Notes under the pieces: generated by a model
Database searches by the model: none
What the model was told of the DNA's origin: nothing
Seen by the model: the letters and a program-made list of their open reading frames with translations, nothing else
In this document: positions 15,109-20,940 of the stretch, in pieces
How the letters are laid out: each line of letters starts with the position of its first letter
Numbering within the stretch: the first letter of the stretch is position 1
Made by a program: the position numbers and the translations under genes
From: a virus
Strand: one strand, 5' to 3'
Virus record (IMG/VR): IMGVR_UViG_3300047564_003884
Location: 1 to 20,940 of that record
DNA: 20,940 nucleotides

Positions 15109-16794
15109 ATGGAAAGAGAATACGTAGTAACTCTAAAGAAATACGAACAATTGGAGGAATTCTATGATGACATGGAAACTCCAGGGGGAAATTTGTACAT
15201 ACCAAATAGGATGGTGGAATGTGCATTAAGAAGAGATATTTCTAGAAATACACACTACATGCTTACTGATGAAGAGGCAGAAGAAGTAAGAAATGATCCT
15301 AGAGTTCTTGCTGTAGAATTGTTACCAAAAGAAAGAGGTATTAACCCAGTTCTTTTTTGGGATCAAACTGGAAATTTTGAAAAATCTTCAACTGTAGATC
15401 AAGCAGATAAAAATTGGGGACTACTTAGATGTATTAATGGTTTCCAGATTTCTGGATGGGGTACTAATGTAGGATCTGAGACTCAAAAAACAAGTTTGAA
15501 TATCAAAACCACAAGTTCTGGTAAGAATGTTGATGTTGTAATTGTTGATGCACATGTAAATCCCAATCACCCTGAGTTTGCAGCAAATCCAGACGGATCT
15601 GGTGGTGGAAGAGTAAATACTATAGATTGGTATGAGTATAACGATTATACTGGAGCAGTTGTTAGTGGATCTTACGATTACTCCACTGTTTCCAGCAATC
15701 ATGGAACTCACGTAGCGGGAACTGCTGTAGGTAATACCCAAGGATGGGCTAGGGATGCGAATGTGTATTCAATAGAATTTAATTATTCCAACAGTCCAGT
15801 CTCAGAATGGGATTTAATTCTATTTGATTACTTAAGAGCATTTCATAGAAATAAACCAATTAACCCAGAAACAGGTAGAAGAAACCCAACTGTAACAAAT
15901 CATAGTTGGGGATATTCATATGGGAATATTGGACTATCGAATATCACTTCAGTAACATATAGAGGAATAACTACTGATATATCTGCGTTGAGTACAGCAG
16001 ATAAAAAAATTGCTCTAGAATCGAGGGGTGTTCCAGTTCCATTTGGAACATATCTGTACAAGATGCCTGCAAGAGTTGCTGCATTGGATGCTGATATTCA
16101 AGATGCAATTTCCGATGGAGTTATTGTAGTTTCATCTGCTGGAAATTCATATTGGCAAGTATGTAGAGATGCTGGAGATAGTGACTTCAATAACTATATG
16201 ACCATTGGTGGTACTAATTTCTATCATGCACAGGGTTCTTCCCCAGGAGCTGCCAATAATGTTATTTGTGTGGGATCTATTGGATCTGAACATGTGGAGA
16301 AAAAGGCAAATTATAGTAATTGGGGTTCGAGAATTGATGTATGGGCTCCTGGAACAAACATCATATCTAGTGTGTACAACTCTTCGGCTGCGTCTGAATT
16401 TGGAATTACACTAGTCAATGATGTGAGGAATAGTTCTTATTATCTTGGGTCAATTAGTGGAACTAGTATGGCATCACCACAAGTTACTGGTATTTTGGCA
16501 TGTTTGGCAGAACAAGAACCAGATATGAATCAAGCAGATGCAATTATATATGTTAGCGAATATGCAGTAAAACAAAATCAGTTATTCAATCAAGAACCTA
16601 ATGTGGATTGGGTAAATGCTGGTTCTCTACCACCAACTCAGAGTCCATATGATTCTCTATCTGCAAGTGATAACAATAGATTTTTATATTATGTTAAAGA
16701 ACGTCCTTTGGAAGGTGTTACTGTACCAAAATGCAATTTCAAAAGACGACCACAAACAGGAGTAGTTTATCCAAGAATAAGAGGTAGAAGATAA
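15109..16794 (+). CDS. Subtilisin-like serine protease (S8 family)
   Basis: The 561-residue protein has the full subtilase triad: Asp147 in VVIVDAHV with HPEF downstream, His198 in NHGTHVAGT, and Ser453 in GTSMASPQVTG; oxyanion-hole Asn346 lies in SSAGNS. Residues 1-71 (EYVVTLKKYEQLEEFYDDM ... LTDEEAEEVRNDPRVLAVEL) resemble an inhibitor-I9 propeptide, suggesting synthesis as a zymogen cut somewhere after residue ~71. No signal peptide is seen, so it should act in the host cytoplasm or ride in the virion. The C-terminus is basic (KRRPQTG, then RIRGRR). ATG follows the fibre stop by one base without a clear Shine-Dalgarno, so translational coupling is likely, and its TAA overlaps the next ATG. 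The fold and active site are secure. A role in processing virion proteins or digesting host surface protein is inference; it is not the usual T4 prohead protease (gp21) type. Confidence 0.92.
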   Translation: MEREYVVTLKKYEQLEEFYDDMETPGGNLYIPNRMVECALRRDISRNTHYMLTDEEAEEVRNDPRVLAVELLPKERGINPVLFWDQTGNFEKSSTVDQADKNWGLLRCINGFQISGWGTNVGSETQKTSLNIKTTSSGKNVDVVIVDAHVNPNHPEFAANPDGSGGGRVNTIDWYEYNDYTGAVVSGSYDYSTVSSNHGTHVAGTAVGNTQGWARDANVYSIEFNYSNSPVSEWDLILFDYLRAFHRNKPINPETGRRNPTVTNHSWGYSYGNIGLSNITSVTYRGITTDISALSTADKKIALESRGVPVPFGTYLYKMPARVAALDADIQDAISDGVIVVSSAGNSYWQVCRDAGDSDFNNYMTIGGTNFYHAQGSSPGAANNVICVGSIGSEHVEKKANYSNWGSRIDVWAPGTNIISSVYNSSAASEFGITLVNDVRNSSYYLGSISGTSMASPQVTGILACLAEQEPDMNQADAIIYVSEYAVKQNQLFNQEPNVDWVNAGSLPPTQSPYDSLSASDNNRFLYYVKERPLEGVTVPKCNFKRRPQTGVVYPRIRGRR

Positions 16795-17240
16795 TGGCAT
16801 TAGTACCTGGATCTGGAGCTATCATTCAACCACGTTTTGATCCCATAAAACTTGGTGTAGACTCTGTTGTAATTATTAATGGGGGATCTGGTTATTCTTC
16901 AACAAATCCTCCAAAACTGCAAGTAAAAAATTGCGGTAATCCATTACGAGATGCTAGATTGCAACCAGTAATCAATAATGGTAAAATCGTAGCGGTAAAA
17001 ATAATTGACCCAGGTGAAGGATATGATCCATTAAGGGTTGTATTTACTCCACAAGTCCCAAGTGATATTGATTCAGAAAATTTACCAACCAAAAATCTAG
17101 ATGCCGAAGCAATATTAAAAGAAAATGGATCTGGAGAAATTGACTACATTAAAGTCACAAATTCTGGTGATAACCAGTACTATGATGTTTATGCTGAAGT
17201 AGTTGGTGGTGAGGGATCTGGAGCTTCTATTAGAGTTTAG
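16794..17240 (+). CDS. GxGY-repeat virion protein, N-terminal part of a split gene
   Basis: The 148-residue frame starts at an ATG overlapping the protease stop (TAATG), with GAGG at 16781-16784 as a Shine-Dalgarno. It contains repeat units VVIINGGSGYSS, VKIIDPGEGYDP and IKVTNSGDNQYYD and stops at TAG (17238-17240) directly after GGEGSGASIRV, in the middle of a repeat. The next frame (from 17234) carries on the same repeat pattern. Adding one T to the TTT at 17236-17238 would join the two into a protein of about 699 residues. I therefore read this as the front half of one gene rather than a complete small protein. It is probably a baseplate-associated structural protein, judging by shared modules and neighbours; exact identity unknown. 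Confidence 0.7.
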   Translation: MALVPGSGAIIQPRFDPIKLGVDSVVIINGGSGYSSTNPPKLQVKNCGNPLRDARLQPVINNGKIVAVKIIDPGEGYDPLRVVFTPQVPSDIDSENLPTKNLDAEAILKENGSGEIDYIKVTNSGDNQYYDVYAEVVGGEGSGASIRV

Positions 17241-17540
17241 TCTTATTAAATTCGGGAAGAAACTATGAAACTCCACCATTTATTACGATTAATGGAGGAG
17301 GAGGGCAGGGTGCCGCTGGAGTTGTTGATATCGATACTAGAGGTATTGTAGATTTAGATGTTTCAATCAGCAATCCTGGTCAATTTTATTTGAAATCTCC
17401 TTATGTTTTGTTGGTTGGTGGAGGTGGTCAGGGTGCCAAGGCCAGAGCAATTGTAAATCAAGGTGAAATTGTAGATATTGAGATATTAGATCAGGGTAAG
17501 GGATATACTTCAGAACCAAAAGTTATTTTTACGAGAAACG
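16857..17540 (+). repeat. GxGY repeats running across the frame change
   Basis: Three units lie in the first frame (VDSVVIINGGSGY, IVAVKIIDPGEGY, IDYIKVTNSGDNQY) and three in the second (LVLLNSGRNYETPP, LDVSISNPGQFYLKSP, IVDIEILDQGKGYTSEP). Spacing stays regular across 17231-17243, which is the main evidence that both frames belong to one protein. Confidence 0.7.
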
Positions 17541-18892
17541 TAAAAGTAAAGAGAAAGTCCAGAAATAGACAATCTTATAACTTAACTTACTATAATATTT
17601 CAGGTTTAACAAAAAATGCTGCTAGAGATGATGCATCAATTTATTTAAATACCACAGATCCTTTCCCTGGAAGCGGACTTGTTTTACTAGAAAAGGAACT
17701 AATTAGATATACAGGTAAAGATGCAAATAGACTTACTGGTTGTACTAGAGGACTAAACTTTAGATACGATCAAAGAATTGTTCTGGACTCTCTCCAAGAT
17801 GATGATGATGGAAATACAGCATATGAATTCGGTGTTGGAGATAGAATTCTACGATTAACAGAATCCGCCAATAATAAAATTGCGGTCGTATACGATTGGA
17901 GACCAGAAACAAAAGAACTGTTTGTAGTATTCCAAGTAGATGAATTAGCATTCATTGATGCGGGAACTCCAGGCGAAAAGACAAATGTTAGATTTGATGC
18001 TGGAGTATCGGATTCTACTGGTGGTGGAGATTTACCGCACAATTTAGTCGATGATGAGTTTGGAATCATTTACATGTTGACAACTCCTCTTTCAGCAATG
18101 ACTGGATTTGCATTTGAGGATATTGCCGAGTTTGATGGTGAGGGGGATGGTCTTCCAGATTTAATTAATAGTGGAACTGCATTCGAAAATCAAACTTTCC
18201 TAGATGGTGGAATTCCCTCTACATTATATGGTATTGAAGAAACAGTTGGAGGCCAAAACACCACTTTATTTGTAAGCGGAGATCAAATTAAAGATTCTGG
18301 TCAACCATTTAAGATTGCTGGTATTGTAGATGCTGGTCAACTTGATGAAGGTGTTGATCACTTTGCCAGATTGGAAATTATTTTAGATACTGCAAATCCA
18401 GCATATTATAATGGAACTGGATTTGTTCCTGGTGAACTTATCACTGGGGTAAATTCATTGGTTCAGGCAACAGTGGAATCTTGGGATCCAGATACTTCTA
18501 CTCTTATTGTAACCGATGTAATTCCATATGATACTGGAAATATTGAGGATGGAATTTTATATAAATTCTCAGTGGATAGTACTGTAATTGAAATTAGAAT
18601 TAATGAGGTCGGTCAAAATTATACTTCAGCACCTACTGTCACTATTGCCGACACAGGAACATTCCAAGCAACGGCGATTGCATCAATTACTGCCGACCAA
18701 GTTACTTCTATTGCAGTAGATGATGGTGGATATGGATATACTAGCAAACCAACTGTAACTTTAACTGGAGGAGATGGATCTGGTGCCGTTGCTGAATCCA
18801 TTCTTGGTGGGGAAAAAATTAGTGGGCAAAATGGTGGCATATGGAAGATTAAGTCAATTAATTATTTGACTGCATTAAGGAATGAAGAATAA
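17234..18892 (+). CDS. GxGY-repeat virion structural protein, C-terminal part of a split gene
   Basis: Coding pattern begins right after the frame stop at 17231-17233 with LVLLNSGRNYETPPFITING, a good repeat unit, yet there is no ATG, GTG or TTG until TTG at 17390, which has no ribosome site and sits inside a repeat. The upstream frame 16794-17240 therefore probably supplies the start. Contents: GxGY units to ~17540; a basic linker (KVKRKSRNRQ); a CTRG module at 17615-17770; an acidic middle with DGEGDGLPD at 18134-18160; a FVPGELITG module at ~18421-18590; two GxGY units at ~18590-18800; and a C-terminus GGIWKIKSINYLTALRNEE. It lies 42 bases before gp8. No enzyme signature or membrane segment is seen. 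It is a virion structural protein by module content; T4 counterpart not recognised. Confidence 0.72.
   Translation, partial: SLVLLNSGRNYETPPFITINGGGGQGAAGVVDIDTRGIVDLDVSISNPGQFYLKSPYVLLVGGGGQGAKARAIVNQGEIVDIEILDQGKGYTSEPKVIFTRNVKVKRKSRNRQSYNLTYYNISGLTKNAARDDASIYLNTTDPFPGSGLVLLEKELIRYTGKDANRLTGCTRGLNFRYDQRIVLDSLQDDDDGNTAYEFGVGDRILRLTESANNKIAVVYDWRPETKELFVVFQVDELAFIDAGTPGEKTNVRFDAGVSDSTGGGDLPHNLVDDEFGIIYMLTTPLSAMTGFAFEDIAEFDGEGDGLPDLINSGTAFENQTFLDGGIPSTLYGIEETVGGQNTTLFVSGDQIKDSGQPFKIAGIVDAGQLDEGVDHFARLEIILDTANPAYYNGTGFVPGELITGVNSLVQATVESWDPDTSTLIVTDVIPYDTGNIEDGILYKFSVDSTVIEIRINEVGQNYTSAPTVTIADTGTFQATAIASITADQVTSIAVDDGGYGYTSKPTVTLTGGDGSGAVAESILGGEKISGQNGGIWKIKSINYLTALRNEE
17615..17770 (+). other. 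CTRG motif module (second copy)
   Basis: The segment has DASIYLNTTDPFPGSG, then LLEKELIRY, then LTGCTRGLN. It matches the order of the copy in the giant protein at 539-694 (TVDSTIGWP, GTEIIRY, FIECTRGIN). Confidence 0.55.
18590..18800 (+). repeat. Two GxGY repeats near the C-terminus
   Basis: Units read IEIRINEVGQNYTSAPTVTI and VTSIAVDDGGYGYTSKPTVT, followed by LTGGDGSGA, the same consensus as the arrays in the giant protein and gp8. Confidence 0.7.
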
Positions 18893-18894
18893 TC

Positions 18895-18902
18895 ACTAAA
18901 TA
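18895..18902 (+). promoter_or_regulatory. Weak late promoter-like octamer before gp8
   Basis: ACTAAATA shares the TAAATA core of the T4-type late element but differs at the first two positions. It lies between the split gene's stop and the gp8 ATG. Chance occurrence in AT-rich DNA is a real alternative. Confidence 0.25.
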
Positions 18903-18903
18903 T

Positions 18904-18920
18904 AATAGGTAAGTAAAAAC
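18904..18920 (+). promoter_or_regulatory. Intergenic motif AATAGGTAAGTAAAAAC (copy 1)
   Basis: This 17-base motif lies 14 bases before the gp8 ATG and recurs almost unchanged (AATAGGTAGTAAAAAAC) directly before the next gene at 20466-20482. Its AGG may be part of a weak ribosome site; the fuller candidate for gp8 is GGAAAG at 18924-18929. Confidence 0.4.
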
Positions 18921-18934
18921 TTCGGAAAGAACTC

Positions 18935-20467
18935 ATGGCTGCACTGCTAACAGATCAATTTAGAATTTATGCAGCGGCAAAGTTTATCAAATCTTTGGAA
19001 GGTCCAGATCCAGAGGCAACAGACTTAGCTGCTGGTACTAATAGAGATAGACTATATGTATTCATTGGTAGACCACAATCCTGGGAAGATGAAAATAACC
19101 CTCCGCAAGCTATTGATAGTTTTGCCCAATATAGCGATTTATATGATGACTTGATTTCCCTAAAAAGAGTTCTTGCAAACGATACCACCCAAGTTGTAAG
19201 AAGAATTGATTGGATTCCACCAGAAAAAACAACTGGTGGATTAGGTTACATCTATGACATGTATCGTCATGACTACTCACCAACAAAAACTGCAGCATCT
19301 GGTTCTACACGTCTATATGATGCAGATTTCTACGTAGTTAACTCATCTTACCAAGTTTATAAGTGCATCTATAACGGCACCTCTCCCTCCGACCCCAACG
19401 GAAAACCTTCAACCATTGAACCAACTGGCACTTCTACTTCTATCATCACAACCTCAGATGGTTATCGTTGGAAGTATATGTACACTATTCCTGTTGCACA
19501 GGTTCTAAAGTTTTTCTCATCTGATTATATTCCCGTACTTGTAGATTCCGCAATTAAGTCTAATGCTTCTGATGGTGAAATCGATACCGTTGTTGTTCAA
19601 TCATCTGGAGCTGGTTACAACAACGGTACTTATGATAATGTTCCCATCAATGGAGATGGTACAGGAGGAAGAGTTACAATTATTGTTGATGGTGGTAAAA
19701 TCGTCAACGCTACAGTAACTTCTGGCGGTACTGCTTATACTTTCGGTAAGATCGTTGTTGATCAAATCAATGGTATCGGTACTGGAACTGGCGGTCAAAT
19801 TGATGTAATTATTCCTCCTCAAGGTGGTCATGGATTTGATCCAGCATTTGAACTTGGTGGATATCGTGTAATGGTAAACGCCAAACTTCAGTATTCGGAA
19901 GGATCTGGAGATTTCCCAACAGACAACGATTATCGTAGAATCGGTCTTCTCCTAAATCCATATAAATTCAACACCGCAGAACTAGCTTCCGACCTAACTC
20001 TAAGCGGTACTAGAGCAGTTATTTTTCCACCAACCTTCCAAGGTACATTCTTTGTTGATGAAATTATTTCACAAACGAGAATTGTTGGAGGTGGAACTAT
20101 TACTTCAAGGGGGAGAGTGATTTCATGGAATTCAACAACAAAAGTTTTAAAGTATTACCAGAACCAAATTGATGGTATCTATCCAGAAATCACAGGATCT
20201 CTGAATGAGTTTGCTGGAAGTAACGTTATTACTGGTTCCTCATCTGGATCATCTGGTGAACCAGATGTTGCGTTCCCTTCAGTACCAGGTTCCTCAACAA
20301 GAACTATCAACAACACAGAGTATGATTTGGGTATGAGGTTTACTTCTGGATATGCATTCTCAGAGATCGAAAAGAACTCTGGCCAAGTCATCTATATAGA
20401 TAATAGAAGACCGATCTCTCGTGCAAACGATCAGATCGAAGATATCAAAATTGTAATCGAATTCTAA
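18935..20467 (+). CDS. 8: Baseplate wedge subunit gp8
   Basis: This 510-residue protein matches T4 gp8 in order, as recalled: an N-terminal FRIYAAAKFIKSL; VFIGRPQSWEDE (T4 ITFGRSEPW); VVRRIDW (T4 VIPRRDW); TIEPTG...DGYRWKYMYTIP (T4 TIEPGDGYVWEYLFEIP); DYIPV; RRIGLLLNP (T4 RQISIITNP); and a C-terminus YIDNRRPISRANDQIEDIKI (T4 YMENRPPIIMAMDQTEEINI). In T4, gp8 is a dimeric component of the six baseplate wedges, and the same role is likely here. T4 gp8 is about 334 residues; the extra length lies mainly in two insertions, residues 213-300 (GxGY/DVIIPP module) and about residues 365-440 (TFFVDEIISQ...GRVISWN module). ATG at 18935 has GGAAAG at a 5-base spacing and leaves the N-terminus matching T4. 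It is 42 bases after the split gene and 15 bases before the next ATG. Confidence 0.93.
   Translation: MAALLTDQFRIYAAAKFIKSLEGPDPEATDLAAGTNRDRLYVFIGRPQSWEDENNPPQAIDSFAQYSDLYDDLISLKRVLANDTTQVVRRIDWIPPEKTTGGLGYIYDMYRHDYSPTKTAASGSTRLYDADFYVVNSSYQVYKCIYNGTSPSDPNGKPSTIEPTGTSTSIITTSDGYRWKYMYTIPVAQVLKFFSSDYIPVLVDSAIKSNASDGEIDTVVVQSSGAGYNNGTYDNVPINGDGTGGRVTIIVDGGKIVNATVTSGGTAYTFGKIVVDQINGIGTGTGGQIDVIIPPQGGHGFDPAFELGGYRVMVNAKLQYSEGSGDFPTDNDYRRIGLLLNPYKFNTAELASDLTLSGTRAVIFPPTFQGTFFVDEIISQTRIVGGGTITSRGRVISWNSTTKVLKYYQNQIDGIYPEITGSLNEFAGSNVITGSSSGSSGEPDVAFPSVPGSSTRTINNTEYDLGMRFTSGYAFSEIEKNSGQVIYIDNRRPISRANDQIEDIKIVIEF
19571..19834 (+). repeat. GxGY/DVIIPP module inserted in gp8
   Basis: Residues 213-300 contain IDTVVVQSSGAGY, then GDGTGGRVTIIVD, VTSGGTAYTFGKIVVD, INGIGTG and DVIIPPQGGHG. 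They sit between the DYIPV and RVMVNAKL segments that are close together in T4 gp8. The module resembles the giant protein at 6968-7187. Confidence 0.7.
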
Positions 20468-20482
20468 TAGGTAGTAAAAAAC
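20466..20482 (+). promoter_or_regulatory. Intergenic motif AATAGGTAGTAAAAAAC (copy 2)
   Basis: The motif begins inside the gp8 stop codon and ends at the next ATG, filling nearly the whole junction. It differs from the copy at 18904-18920 by a one-base shift in an A run. No better Shine-Dalgarno exists for the downstream gene, so it may act in translation initiation. Confidence 0.4.
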
Positions 20483-20940
20483 ATGCCACAAAATACCAAC
20501 CTGAACGTAACTCCTTATTATGATGATTTCGATAAGGATAAAAACTTTTATAAAGTTTTATTCAGACCAGGATTTCCAATCCAAGCTAGAGAACTTACTA
20601 CCTTACAATCTGTTCTACAAAACCAGATTGAAAGTATGGGAAACCATTTTTTCAAAGATGGTTCTATGGTTATCCCAGGACAGGTCGGATTTGACAACAA
20701 CGTTGATGGTGTATTAGTACAGTCAAGTTTCTTGGGAACTAATGTTGAGGAGTATCGTTCTCAATTAGATGGAGCAATCATCACAGGTCTAAGTAGTGGT
20801 GTAAAGGCAAAGGTAATCTATACTATTTCATCAAGTGAATCGGAACTAGGATTCATTACAATTTATGTAAAATATATCGAATCGGGTGGTATTAATAGAG
20901 ATATCATCAAATTCCAAAATAATGAACAGTTGATTATTAA
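20483..20940 (+). CDS. DUF4815-like virion structural protein (3' partial)
   Basis: The frame runs from ATG at 20483 through the right edge (152 codons visible). It starts MPQNTNLNVTPYYDDFD, then FYKVLFRPGFPIQARELTTL and QSVLQNQIE, then GNHFFKDGSMVIPG. That opening (N-x-x-PYYDDFD, RPG-x-P-x-Q-A-REL-x-x-LQ) is what I recognise as the N-terminus of DUF4815-type structural proteins of marine T4-like phages. A GLSSGVKAKVIY segment with the surrounding GAIITG resembles the GE-x-I-x-G modules of the giant protein. It follows gp8 by 15 bases, so it belongs to the same baseplate or fibre gene set. Exact role unknown; the remaining sequence lies outside the window. Confidence 0.82.
   Translation, partial: MPQNTNLNVTPYYDDFDKDKNFYKVLFRPGFPIQARELTTLQSVLQNQIESMGNHFFKDGSMVIPGQVGFDNNVDGVLVQSSFLGTNVEEYRSQLDGAIITGLSSGVKAKVIYTISSSESELGFITIYVKYIESGGINRDIIKFQNNEQLII

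Noticed and set aside
15421-15741. Minus-strand open frame opposite the protease
   Set aside because: It covers the catalytic Asp and His region of a clear subtilase, and its translation is Ser/Ile-rich without domain features.
17229-17243. Classical -1 slippery heptamer at the frame change
   Set aside because: The bases ATTAGAGTTTAGTCT give no X-XXY-YYZ heptamer in the first frame, and no hairpin stands out just downstream; a missing T is a simpler account.
17390-17392. TTG at 17390 as a genuine gene start
   Set aside because: It has no ribosome binding site and falls inside a repeat unit; about 50 codons before it continue the repeat pattern in the same frame.
20465-20482. Terminator after gp8
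   Set aside because: The A-rich junction has no stem-loop followed by a T run on the plus strand, and the next gene starts 15 bases later.

Overview
The window is a late virion-structure region of a T4-like myovirus, most likely one that infects marine picocyanobacteria (Prochlorococcus or Synechococcus). This rests on an AT-rich sequence with AGA-biased arginine codons, all genes packed on the plus strand, a recognisable T4 gp8 baseplate wedge homologue, a fibre starting with the MARQ...NDGTGDTLRTG...NF motif common in marine T4-like phages, a DUF4815-type start after gp8, and a CATAAATA late-promoter-like octamer. The host assignment is inference; the T4-like assignment is fairly secure.

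Layout. (1) Bases 2-13885 are one uninterrupted reading frame of more than 4,627 codons, cut by the left edge. Two stretches resemble, from memory, the C-terminal part of T4 gp7 (an FYSSKGT...YLFKVLYG motif near the left edge and an SYNVKSP...W...HPTGF motif at 8150-8275). They are separated by about 2,650 residues of inserted modules: GxGY repeats, a YHYH-like domain, an EF-hand-type loop, a six-blade propeller-like array and a LamG-like domain. A further ~1,900 residues follow, with four CKxDI...GGN repeats and three FDG/LNGV modules. (2) 13917-15107 is a fibre-like protein. (3) 15109-16794 is a subtilisin-like serine protease with an intact catalytic triad and a propeptide-like N-terminus. 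(4) 16794-17240 and 17234-18892 look like one gene split by a single-base frame change. (5) 18935-20467 is gp8. (6) 20483 to the right edge is the start of a DUF4815-like protein.

How it fits together. In T4, genes 7 and 8 are neighbours; here about 5 kb of fibre, protease and repeat-protein genes lies between their likely counterparts. The same small beta-rich modules (GxGY repeats, DVIIPP module, G-x-F-x-x-GE-x-I modules, CTRG motif) recur in the giant protein, the split gene and gp8, which suggests module spread among baseplate proteins. The genes abut or overlap (1-base gap before the protease, TAATG overlap after it), so they are probably expressed together late in infection. No tRNA, CRISPR, insertion sequence, origin or convincing terminator was seen, and no gene-free stretch exceeds 50 bases if the split gene is read through.
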